A stretch of DNA of 64,000 bases from Bacteroidales bacterium (GTDB lineage: Bacteria > Bacteroidota > Bacteroidia > Bacteroidales > GCA-2748055). Of the stretch, positions 55,998-63,765 are shown piece after piece. Made by a program: the position numbers and the translations under genes. The DNA is taken from NCBI GenBank assembly GCA_023138875.1, contig JAGLOO010000064.1, forward strand, positions 16,841-80,840. The letters are read 5' to 3'. The first letter of the stretch is position 1, and the number at the start of each line of letters is the position of its first letter. Below the pieces are notes generated by a model. It made no database searches, had not been told where the DNA came from, and saw only the letters and a program-made list of their open reading frames with translations.

Positions 55998-56051
55998 GAT
56001 CACGTCGTCTTTGCCAATGATCATGATCACGTCCTCTTTGCCAATGATCAT
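55998..56051. repeat. Two 27-bp tandem repeats
   Basis: Units 55998-56024 and 56025-56051 differ at one base (GATCACGTCGTC... against GATCACGTCCTC..., both ending TTGCCAATGATCAT). They lie between the URO-D pseudogene start and the stop of the repeat-rich protein. Confidence 0.9.
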
Positions 56052-56077
56052 GTCACCCTGTGACTGGCTGCTAAACA

Positions 56078-58573
56078 CTATCTTCTTCTTGGCGCAGAAC
56101 CAGAACGACCTGAACCAGACCTGCTGGGAGATGCAGAAGGCCTTTGGGACGGTGATGCAGAAGGTCTCTGGTATTGATTGCTTTGTCTGTTCTGATTGTA
56201 TTGCTGAGAGCGTTGAGTGCCCCTGTTCCTAGAATTATAATCCCTGTTCAGGTTGTTGGTATTGGGCGAAGGCCTGGCAGATGGCTGCGAAGGACGTGTT
56301 GTAGGGGAAGGCCTTGTTGAAGGCTGTGAAGGTCTTGTTGATGGTTCTGATGGCCTGGTTGAAGGCTGCGAAGGCCTTGTTGATGGTTCTGATGGCCTGG
56401 TTGAAGGCTGCGAAGGCCTGGTTGATGGTTCTGATGGCCTGGTTGAAGGTTGCGAAGGACGCGTTGAAGGCTGTGAAGGTCTTGTTGAAGGTTCTGATGG
56501 CCTGGTTGATGGTTGTGAAGGACGCGTTGAAGGCTGTGAAGGTCTTGTTGATGGTTCTGATGGCCTGGTTGATGTAGACGGTCTGCTGTTGTCTACCCTG
56601 TTCCAGTCATTTCCATCTCTTCGATATACGTTCCCGCTCTTGTCGGTATACACATTATTGGCCCGGTTGGCCGGTTGGGCTGTTGGCCTGGTTGACCTGT
56701 CTGCAGAGGATACCCTGTTCCCTGTTTTTGGATCGTAGTGGGTATTTCCCGTTCTCCTCACACCTTGTGAACGGTTTTTATATACATTGTTAGAGGCAAC
56801 AGGCCGGGTTGAGCCATAAGGAGTAGGCCTGGCCGGATAAGACCCTCCTCGTCCGGCATGATAACCTGCACGGTATCCGCGTGAATAACCATGGTGGTAT
56901 CCATAATGGTAACCATGCCTGTATCCTGCCGGTCCCCACCAACCGTAGTAGGGAGACCGCCATCCAAAGGTCATCCATCCGTATGAAACACCGAACGAGA
57001 ATCCCCATCCCGTATAAGGATTATAATGTACACTGTATCCATAGGTTACAGGTCTGGGATAATAATAGGCTCCATACCATGGATGGTAATGATATCCTGT
57101 ACCGTAATAGACACATCCGCCATATGCATATGAATGTACATATCCGGGAGTATATCCCACATAAACAACCGAAGGAGTGGAATCGTATATGTATACATAC
57201 TTTACATTATAAACAGGTGATTCAGGTGGTATCTCCTGTACCGATTCCGGCACCAAAATGCTGACTGCCCAGGGTCCCGTTGGTGAATCCGATTCAAACC
57301 AGATGGCATTGTCACAACAATAATACCTCTTATTGATAAGGAGGACAGATTTATCAGTATTCACTGCATATCTCATATCGGTATCCTTTATTGGCTCGAA
57401 TTTTGGCTTGCCGTCATAGCTTACCTCCAGCGTAGCTTCACTCCTGTCAACTTCAGCTGTCTGGGGTATCTGATTTTCCAGCACGGCCTCTTTGGCTTCC
57501 TGGGTACCTGCAATACTGGCCCTGACCGATCCCATTTCAGATTCAGAAGGTATATCTGAAAATCCTGCGGGTATATCGTTGGGGTCCACAAAGGACCATG
57601 GTCCATCCGTCATGGAAGATGAGCTGTACCATCTTCCCGCCACAAGTATGAAGTATTTCTGGGTCTCGATATCCATGAGAATATCATCGGCCGTATTGGT
57701 CATGTAAAGAATGGATGTGCCTTCAATGGGTGAAAAATCGGGTTCGCCATTCGACTGAAGTAATTCGGACGGATTGGTCCGAACGATAACTTTCGGTATG
57801 ATAGTTTCAGCTTCACTTTCCTCAGATTCCGTCTCCTCCTGCTCCACATCTCCCATGGCTTCATCGGCAATCTTCTCCAGCTTCTTCGGGATTTGGGTTG
57901 TGTTTTCGAAGTCCTCAACCGGGTTATCCGAAGTGTACCAGTAGTCGCCCCCTTTAATATAATAATCACCCTTCTTAACGTCTCTGACAATAAAAAACGG
58001 TGTATTCACCACCCTTTCATAGTCTGACTTTTCGATCTTCTCATAAATGGGATCTCCATCCATAAGTATAAGGACAGACGGGGAAGTGGTGAATATGACT
58101 TCAGGTGGTGCATTGTTCAGATTCTCTGATAATCCTGCTGTTACCTCATTCATATCCAGATCAGCCAGCAATTGGTCCAGGGACATTTCCAGTTCCCAGC
58201 CCGGTATCTCCGATTCAAGAAAGGAACTCAGTTTCAGAATCTCCTCCTCTTCTACTTCCGGAAATTTTGCTGCGGACACCTTCAGGTCAATGAGCCGGAC
58301 TATTCTTTCATCACGGTCGGTCGCAATTTTGCAATCAAACCACATGGCTCCAAAGACGGGGCTGGTAAATTCTTCGTTTGTAACTGAAACTGCAGCCCTT
58401 GATTCCAGTTTATTTGCAGTGAGCTGTTCGACCTGTGGCTGGTATATAACCACCACGAAGTTATCTTTTTCAATTTTCCGGGGCCATGTATCGGAATCGT
58501 CAGCAAGTGCAGTTTGAGATACAGCACCCAGGAAAAACAGAATGGAGATGAATGAATATTTAATTTGAGTCAT
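56078..58573 (-). CDS. Repeat-rich exported protein of the 'carbohydrate-binding family V/XII' type
   Basis: 831 residues: signal peptide, an N-terminal region rich in beta strands with a repeated ~100-residue unit (IFTTSPSVLILMDGDPIYEK and VIVRTNPSELLQSNGEPDFS, each leading to a FILVAGRWYSSSSMTDGPWS-like segment and a third copy LEVSYDGKPKFEPIKDT), then a Tyr/Gly-rich tract (VVYVGYTPGYVHSYAYGG, GWWGPAGYRHGYHYGYHHGY) and a C-terminal low-complexity tail with twelve STRPS(E/Q)P heptads encoded by 56321-56572. NCBI labels of this family refer to carbohydrate binding but evidence is thin. Likely surface or periplasmic. Basic, Arg-rich C-terminus. Confidence 0.85.
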   Translation of the reverse strand: MTQIKYSFISILFFLGAVSQTALADDSDTWPRKIEKDNFVVVIYQPQVEQLTANKLESRAAVSVTNEEFTSPVFGAMWFDCKIATDRDERIVRLIDLKVSAAKFPEVEEEEILKLSSFLESEIPGWELEMSLDQLLADLDMNEVTAGLSENLNNAPPEVIFTTSPSVLILMDGDPIYEKIEKSDYERVVNTPFFIVRDVKKGDYYIKGGDYWYTSDNPVEDFENTTQIPKKLEKIADEAMGDVEQEETESEESEAETIIPKVIVRTNPSELLQSNGEPDFSPIEGTSILYMTNTADDILMDIETQKYFILVAGRWYSSSSMTDGPWSFVDPNDIPAGFSDIPSESEMGSVRASIAGTQEAKEAVLENQIPQTAEVDRSEATLEVSYDGKPKFEPIKDTDMRYAVNTDKSVLLINKRYYCCDNAIWFESDSPTGPWAVSILVPESVQEIPPESPVYNVKYVYIYDSTPSVVYVGYTPGYVHSYAYGGCVYYGTGYHYHPWYGAYYYPRPVTYGYSVHYNPYTGWGFSFGVSYGWMTFGWRSPYYGWWGPAGYRHGYHYGYHHGYSRGYRAGYHAGRGGSYPARPTPYGSTRPVASNNVYKNRSQGVRRTGNTHYDPKTGNRVSSADRSTRPTAQPANRANNVYTDKSGNVYRRDGNDWNRVDNSRPSTSTRPSEPSTRPSQPSTRPSQPSTRPSEPSTRPSQPSTRPSQPSTRPSEPSTRPSQPSTRPSEPSTRPSQPSTRPSEPSTRPSQPSTRPSPTTRPSQPSARPSPNTNNLNRDYNSRNRGTQRSQQYNQNRQSNQYQRPSASPSQRPSASPSRSGSGRSGSAPRRR
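56321..56572. repeat. 21-bp tandem repeat encoding STRPSxP
   Basis: Twelve units encode STRPSEP or STRPSQP on the minus strand. The units vary mostly at synonymous sites and E/Q, with larger blocks repeated, which suggests expansion by unequal exchange or slippage. Repeat number may vary between strains. Confidence 0.9.
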
Positions 58574-58656
58574 TTTTCGCTGTTTTAGTTTGTAACAAGA
58601 TAACCAATTTATGGGAAACTAATCCTTAGAAAACAAGGATAAAAGACAAACTGAAT

Positions 58657-59355
58657 CTACTCAATATTCATTTGGGCTGATGCCTTAATGTTGCCATCAC
58701 CCTTCTTATCCCAGATTGTAATCTCGCATGTGACAGGATTACTGATGTGGGTTCCTGTTAATATAAAATTTGGTGCCAGCCGGGAGTTGAGTTCAGAATA
58801 GTTCATGCCTGACTCGCCCAGTAAATCCTCCTCGTCCAAAATCAGGTTGCCTTCAGAATCTATTACTGTTATGCTCAGTCCGGGAAAGACTGTTCCTGCC
58901 TCCTCCCTGAATCCTTCAAGTCCTTCAAACATCATGAATATATTCTCGTTGAAGCCTGAAGTATTGTCAGTAATGACGATCTGTCTTTGCTGTGAAAACA
59001 GGTAAATCTCATCGTATGAAATATGATTGCTTTCGATTTTGATCTGATCGTTTGGAACCACAGTAAAATCCAGGTTGGCTGTAAAGGTTCCCTCACCTTT
59101 CTTATCCCAAATATTTACAACCAGGGAATAATCGTTATTTGAATATATGGGATCAGCGACTGTTGCTTCAGCATACAAAACCAGTGGCGAATAATCGATC
59201 CCATCTGCAAGATCGGAATACAGGTCATTGTATCTCAAAACAGTATCTCCGTTCTGACTGATCACTATCATTTGCATTCCCGGGTATGCATAATTATCAA
59301 CTCTATTAAAACCCTCAATATTTTCAAAACTCACGTAAAACTCCTCTCCATACAT
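58657..59355 (-). CDS. Two-repeat protein lacking its N-terminus (probable 5' truncation)
   Basis: 232 residues from the ATG at 59355, made of two homologous ~100-residue beta-sandwich-like repeats: VSFENIEGFNRVDNYAYPGM / MMFEGLEGFREEAGTVFPGL, and NDYSLVVNIWDKKGEGTFTA / TCEITIWDKKGDGNIKAS. The second repeat is preceded by a strand segment (IYLFSQQRQIVITDNTSGF) that the first lacks, and no signal peptide precedes it. The frame runs open a few codons upstream of 59355 to a TAA with no other start. The gene appears to have lost its 5' end. Family unknown. Confidence 0.65.
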   Translation of the reverse strand: MYGEEFYVSFENIEGFNRVDNYAYPGMQMIVISQNGDTVLRYNDLYSDLADGIDYSPLVLYAEATVADPIYSNNDYSLVVNIWDKKGEGTFTANLDFTVVPNDQIKIESNHISYDEIYLFSQQRQIVITDNTSGFNENIFMMFEGLEGFREEAGTVFPGLSITVIDSEGNLILDEEDLLGESGMNYSELNSRLAPNFILTGTHISNPVTCEITIWDKKGDGNIKASAQMNIE

Positions 59356-59490
59356 GAATGAATTTCTATGTATGGCTTCTTCCCCAATGAATAATTATTG
59401 TTTACTCATTGTTGTTTATTTCAAATTCAATAAGTTTATGTTTGCTTTAAAAATTGCATCAGATTTCATTTTCTTGTATCTGTGTTCTCT

Positions 59491-59919
59491 TTATTGTAGC
59501 TGAGATTCTATCTCTTCTGCATACAATTTATTGAAAACTTCTTTGATTTCATCCCGTACCTTGTAAAATTTGCCCAAGATGAACTCTTCAGTGCCGGTTG
59601 CATGAGAAGGGTCTTCAAAACCCATATGGAGGCGGTGGTTTACTTTTCCTGAAAAAATCGGGCAGGTCTCATTGGCTCTGTCGCACACCGTAATTACATA
59701 TTCCCATTCATCATTGATATATTTGTCAACCAACTCAGGAGTATGTTTACTGATGTCTATACCGGCTTCAGCCATCACCTTAACAGCCTTCTGATTAACC
59801 TGAGAAGCCGGTTCGGTTCCGGCAGAACGGACCATTATATTCTTATTTAACGATTGTAAAAAGCCATGTGCCATCTGGCTACGGCAGCTGTTCCCTGTAC
59901 ACAATATCAACACTTTCAT
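59491..59919 (-). CDS. arsC: Arsenate reductase, low-molecular-weight phosphatase type
   Basis: 142 residues of the thioredoxin-coupled ArsC / LMW-PTP fold: P-loop LCTGNSCRSQMAHGFL (CX5R) and VITVCDRANETCPIF with the second cysteine pair, then HMGFEDPSHATGTEE with the phosphatase Asp-Pro. It would reduce arsenate to arsenite. The ATG at 59919 gives the family start MKVLILCTG, five codons after an upstream ATG. No ArsR, ArsB or Acr3 is adjacent. Confidence 0.9.
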   Translation of the reverse strand: MKVLILCTGNSCRSQMAHGFLQSLNKNIMVRSAGTEPASQVNQKAVKVMAEAGIDISKHTPELVDKYINDEWEYVITVCDRANETCPIFSGKVNHRLHMGFEDPSHATGTEEFILGKFYKVRDEIKEVFNKLYAEEIESQLQ

Positions 59920-60100
59920 ATTATTTACATTCATAAATTAGACGTATCTGACTTTTCAGAGTGGACTCAATAATACAAATCAAACCTGATCTGATCCGAA
60001 GCGTTTATTAAAAGCCGCAATTTCAATGATGATTTCTCTAAATTTAACGTCCAGGTATTATCTTTATTCTTCAATCGTGAACTAACGTGATAATCCAACA

Positions 60101-60910
60101 ATGAGAATACGTAATCTCTTTCTAATAGTATTTGCAGCTCTACTTTCGGTTACCACTGCATTTAATCAATTGTTTGCGCATGATCCAGTAAAAATTCAGA
60201 CAGACTCAACCAGGTGGATTGTTGAACTACCTGTTTGGGTACCAGGATTCAGAGGCGCAATCTCTTGGGGCGATGTTAACATAACTGGAGGTGGTGGTGG
60301 TTTTCTGGATAAGATTTTTAATTCAACTATGAAATTGGACTACTATTATGTTGGGAAAGTACGTTACTCTTATCAGAAATGGCGATTGCAATGGGATATT
60401 TACGGAGGCCAGATTGACAATTCAGTAAAATTCGTATTTCAAGACGGCTCCCTTATTGATACTAAAATTGATGCCATTATCCCCCGATTATTTGTAGGAT
60501 ACCGGATATTTGATAAGGACTTCGATAATGAAAAAGCTGGTCGAATTAATTCCTATTTGTACAGTGGTGCTAGGTTTTTTAATATAGGTATTCTGGCAAA
60601 CCTTCCTGAGCCTTTTAAACCTCTTGAACTGAAAACTTCCTGGGTAAATCCGATCGTGGGAATCAGTTTCTCGTATTATCAAGGAAAATTTACTTTCACA
60701 TCACAGGCTGACATTGGATTGATTGAAGCGTTTTCAAATCCAACGTGGTGGTTTCAACTGCATTCCCGGTACAGATTACGTCACAGGGTCTCATTATCGT
60801 TGGGTTGGGTCATGCAGGATATTCGACGGGGCACAGAATTATTGAGCCAAGACTTTAGATATAAGGCCCGGCTAACAGGCCCGATGGCTGGGTTTGCGAT
60901 TCATTTTTAA
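60101..60910 (+). CDS. Hypothetical outer-membrane protein (269 residues)
   Basis: Signal peptide MRIRNLFLIVFAALLSVTTA, then beta-strand-rich sequence with aromatic repeats: RWIVELPVWVPGFRGAISWG, MKLDYYYVGKVRYSYQKWRL, INSYLYSGARFFNIGIL, ISFSYYQGKFTFTSQADIGL and a terminal barrel strand MAGFAIHF. It resembles a small outer-membrane barrel. Family not recognised. AT-rich like its neighbours on both sides, consistent with an acquired segment. Confidence 0.7.
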   Translation: MRIRNLFLIVFAALLSVTTAFNQLFAHDPVKIQTDSTRWIVELPVWVPGFRGAISWGDVNITGGGGGFLDKIFNSTMKLDYYYVGKVRYSYQKWRLQWDIYGGQIDNSVKFVFQDGSLIDTKIDAIIPRLFVGYRIFDKDFDNEKAGRINSYLYSGARFFNIGILANLPEPFKPLELKTSWVNPIVGISFSYYQGKFTFTSQADIGLIEAFSNPTWWFQLHSRYRLRHRVSLSLGWVMQDIRRGTELLSQDFRYKARLTGPMAGFAIHF

Positions 60911-61023
60911 GAAATGCTATTGATATAATACAAAACCTTTTGTACTCTTGGATATCAAAGTAGGAAAAACACCTTAATTGTCATCCTATAAAAGTTCAGA
61001 ATATTAATTAAAATCTGAAGAAT

Positions 61024-61698
61024 ATGAAGAGAATGATAAAGTTTGGTCTTATTTTTTGTCTGCTTATAACAGCAGCGATGCTTCCGGGTCAAGTAAAAGC
61101 TCAGTCTCTTAAAGAAAATCCTGCACTTGATGAAAAAGTAAAAAAAATTCTTTCTGACCATTCAGGGCAATGGCACGATATGAATGTTCCCACCGTAGAT
61201 GGGAAGCTACTTTATGATCTTATTATAAAAGGGAAATACAAAAGTGCACTGGAGATTGGCACCTCAACAGGTCACTCAGGAATTTATATTGCATGGGCTC
61301 TCAGCAAAACTGGTGGCAACCTTATTACCATTGATATTGATGAAGATAGGCATAAAACCGCCCTTGAGAATTTTAAACAGGCAGGCCTTTCTGAATATAT
61401 TGATGCACGGCTTGCAGATGCCCATTCGCTTGTAAAGGAGCTTAAAGGGCCTTTTGATTTTGTCTTCAGCGATGCAGATAAAAATTGGTATAAAAACTAT
61501 TTTATTGATATTGATCCCAAACTCAAAGTCGGAGGTTGTTTCACGACTCATAATATATCGGACAGAAGTATGGGTGGTAGAAGAGGCGCTAGCAGTCAAG
61601 TTTACCTTGAATATGTAAGGAGTCAGAAAAATTATGAAACCACCTTAAATACTGCTGGTAATGGTTTATTAATAAGTTACAAAAAAACTGAAAAATAA
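61024..61698 (+). CDS. Exported SAM-dependent O-methyltransferase (COMT-like)
   Basis: 224 residues. The first 26 (MIKFGLIFCLLITAAMLPGQ, then VKAQS) form a Sec signal with a cleavage-type AQS. The remainder is a class I methyltransferase of the catechol-O-methyltransferase/CCoAOMT type: ALEIGTSTGHSGIYIAWAL is the SAM glycine loop, LITIDIDEDRHKTALENF motif II, and FVFSDADKNWYKNYF carries the metal-binding Asp-Lys region. Periplasm has no known supply of SAM, so an exported member is unexpected; alternatively the segment may be a membrane anchor. It ends 11 bases before the APC permease gene. Confidence 0.85.
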   Translation: MKRMIKFGLIFCLLITAAMLPGQVKAQSLKENPALDEKVKKILSDHSGQWHDMNVPTVDGKLLYDLIIKGKYKSALEIGTSTGHSGIYIAWALSKTGGNLITIDIDEDRHKTALENFKQAGLSEYIDARLADAHSLVKELKGPFDFVFSDADKNWYKNYFIDIDPKLKVGGCFTTHNISDRSMGGRRGASSQVYLEYVRSQKNYETTLNTAGNGLLISYKKTEK

Positions 61699-61709
61699 TT
61701 GATCTGATT

Positions 61710-63041
61710 ATGGCGGAAGATAATCTGCCGAGGAAGCTGGGGCATTTCTCCCTGACCAACATCGTTATTGCTAATATGATCGGGGCCGGAATTTTTACCA
61801 TTTCCGGATTGCTCCTTGGTCAGTTGCACGATCCGCTGCTTCTCCTGGCACTATGGGTTGTAGGGGGGGGGATCGCCCTTTGCGGAGCATTGAGCTACAG
61901 TGAACTTGGTGCCAATTTTCCCAGGGCTGGTGGTGAGTATGTGTTTCTTTCGGAGCTCTTCTCTCCAATGGCAGGTTTTTTAAGTGGCTGGGTCTCGTTT
62001 ATCGTGGGATTTTCGGCTCCAATTGCGGCTTCTTCACTGGCCTTCAGTGAGTATTTGATCCGTACTATTCCTGAAGGAGTAAGCCTGGATCATATTATAC
62101 TTTATAAGAAAGCGACTGCCATTGGTGTCATTCTAATTTTTACGCTCATTCACTATTTTGGGTTAAAGTCAGGATCGAAAGTGCAGAACATGCTCACCAT
62201 GCTCAAGATTGCATTGATCCTGGTACTGGTTATCGCCGGATTTGCATTTGGAGAGGGTAGCTTCCAACATTTCAGGATTCAATTGTCAGATGCTTCAGAA
62301 ACAGCAGGTCTAAAAACCATAGGTCTCTCCCTTATGTGGATCATGTTTGCTTACAGTGGATGGAACGCAGCTACCTACGTGGGTTCAGAAGTATTGAATC
62401 CGGTGAGAAACATTCCCCGATCACTGATCACAGGAACACTGTTTGTCACCCTCATCTATCTTTTATTGAATACCCTATATGTTTATGCGGTCCCTGCCGC
62501 AGAAATGAAGGATGTGATCTCCATTGGCGGACTGGCTGCCAACAACATGTTCAACCGAACCATGGATCAGTTTTTTTCTCTCTTTATTGCGGTGATCTTG
62601 CTTTCATCTATCAGCGCCTTGATCATCATTGGTCCCCGGGTCTACTTTGCCATGGCCCTATCGGGACATTTTTTCAAAATGGCAAAAAAGGTCAACCGCT
62701 CCAATGTTCCGGGGACTTCCATTCTCTTGCAAACTGGTCTGGCAATTCTATTCGTGGTATCTGGGACTTTTGACCAGATCATCACCCTGTTAAGTTTTTC
62801 CCTTGGTATTTTTCCGATACTGGCCGTACTGGGTGTAATTAAGCTCAGGATGAATAAGCAATCAATATTAAATATTCCGGGGTATCCGCTTTGCCAGCTT
62901 GTATTTATTTTCCTTTCATTATCGATTCTGGTATTTGCTTACATGGAGCGGCCGGTGGAATCTTCCATCGCTATCCTGGTGATCCTTGCAGGAATCCCGG
63001 TCTACTATCTGCTAAAGCGAAGCCACACTATGAAATCGTGA
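61710..63041 (+). CDS. Amino acid permease, APC family
   Basis: 443 residues with about 12 membrane helices. Signatures: HFSLTNIVIANMIGAGIFTI (the substrate-binding GAG in helix 1), GALSYSELGANFPRAGGEYV, GLSLMWIMFAYSGWNAATYV and NPVRNIPRSLITGTLFVTL. Most like broad-specificity LAT/YfnA-type amino acid transporters. Probably co-transcribed with the methyltransferase gene 11 bases upstream. The end overlaps the convergent AbiEi fragment by 14 bases. Substrate unknown. Confidence 0.93.
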   Translation: MAEDNLPRKLGHFSLTNIVIANMIGAGIFTISGLLLGQLHDPLLLLALWVVGGGIALCGALSYSELGANFPRAGGEYVFLSELFSPMAGFLSGWVSFIVGFSAPIAASSLAFSEYLIRTIPEGVSLDHIILYKKATAIGVILIFTLIHYFGLKSGSKVQNMLTMLKIALILVLVIAGFAFGEGSFQHFRIQLSDASETAGLKTIGLSLMWIMFAYSGWNAATYVGSEVLNPVRNIPRSLITGTLFVTLIYLLLNTLYVYAVPAAEMKDVISIGGLAANNMFNRTMDQFFSLFIAVILLSSISALIIIGPRVYFAMALSGHFFKMAKKVNRSNVPGTSILLQTGLAILFVVSGTFDQIITLLSFSLGIFPILAVLGVIKLRMNKQSILNIPGYPLCQLVFIFLSLSILVFAYMERPVESSIAILVILAGIPVYYLLKRSHTMKS

Positions 63042-63330
63042 TGTAAGCTGAAGCATACCCGATATAATACTCCTTATTCCGCATTATGTATTTAGCTACC
63101 TGATACCCATCAGGAACATAGGTTTCCGGATCCGCATTATAAGGAATAATATGGTAATTGTCCCGGGTTATTTTACATAGCATACCCTTATCGACCATGT
63201 CTGCAAGTATCCTGGCCAGATGAACACGGTTCTTCTGCGGAAATTCCCTCGCCACATCCTGAAATGTAAAACCAAACATATTTCTGCTTGAAAACTGCTT
63301 AATAATGCTCCAACTCAATTGACTACTCAT
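63028..63330 (-). pseudogene. AbiEi-family antitoxin, N-terminal fragment
   Basis: 100 residues: a winged helix (SSQLSWSIIKQFSSRNMFGF, FQDVAREFPQKNRVHLARIL, MVDKGMLCKITRDNYHII) followed by ETYVPDGYQVAKYIMRNKEY and YYIGYASA, the start of the AbiEi C-terminal domain (normally continuing LQIHG...). It then ends YITIS at the point where it meets the 3' end of the APC gene. Intact AbiEi proteins are about twice as long and pair with a nucleotidyltransferase toxin, which is absent here. Truncated by the junction. Confidence 0.75.
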
Positions 63331-63398
63331 GGAAAAGGGATATAAATTATCTGGTTACTATACTTATTTGGTGCTTTTCGGATAAAATATATCCATCG

Positions 63399-63410
63399 AT
63401 AGATATCTAT
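63399..63410. promoter_or_regulatory. Palindrome upstream of the AbiEi-like fragment
   Basis: ATAGATATCTAT, perfect 12-base palindrome, flanked by GGATAA (about 63380) and TTATCC (about 63410) as outer arms. It lies about 70 bases upstream of the AbiEi-like start. AbiEi proteins repress their own operon at inverted repeats, but the expected site is longer; weak evidence. Confidence 0.3.
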
Positions 63411-63546
63411 TATCCAAATCAACATCAAAATAGTTAATAACTGGATAATTTATATCTATTCCTGATTTTATTTGTCCTTAGTGTCGACATCAGCCCTGTC
63501 TGTACCATATACCAGTAAAAGACCAATCATAAATGATGCTCCCTAT

Positions 63547-63598
63547 CCGCCCCTGAGGGCTGTCCCTGTGAGCCGCCCCTGAGGGCTGTCCCTGTGAG
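63547..63598. repeat. Two perfect 26-bp tandem repeats
   Basis: Units 63547-63572 and 63573-63598 are identical (CCGCCCCTGAGGGCTG then TCCCTGTGAG). Each contains CCCCTGAGGG, and GTCCCTGT of each is complementary to ACAGGGAC about 60 bases downstream. Confidence 0.9.
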
Positions 63599-63765
63599 CA
63601 ACTCCGGTGAGCAGCCCCGGTGGACTGCTGCTACGGACAGGGACCCAAGCTTGTAAGTTCTCGACCGCAGGCAATAGTGTGCTCGAGTAGTCCATGGGTA
63701 GGGCTTTGAAAGGCAAACCCTAAATAGTTAATTATCAGTTAAATCAATAGAAAAATGAAACGAGC

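Larger units (their letters stand above)
63331..63765. other. Non-coding stretch with repeats before the PLD-like gene
   Basis: AT-rich up to about 63540 with the palindrome at 63399. It then changes abruptly to GC-rich repeats (63547-63598), an inverted match of GTCCCTGT with ACAGGGAC around 63645, and a hairpin AGGGCTTTG / CAAACCCT at 63701-63720. No gene seen. The repeats look like the remains of an intergenic mobile or REP-like element. Confidence 0.55.

Noticed and set aside
56253..56738. Long open frame on the plus strand across the STRPSxP repeats
   Set aside because: It is the antisense reading of a 21-bp repeat and encodes only VEGCEGL/VDGSDGL repeats; the minus-strand gene has a signal peptide and recognised domains.
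59491..59934. Arsenic-resistance operon around arsC
   Set aside because: Neither regulator nor efflux gene is adjacent; ArsC stands alone.
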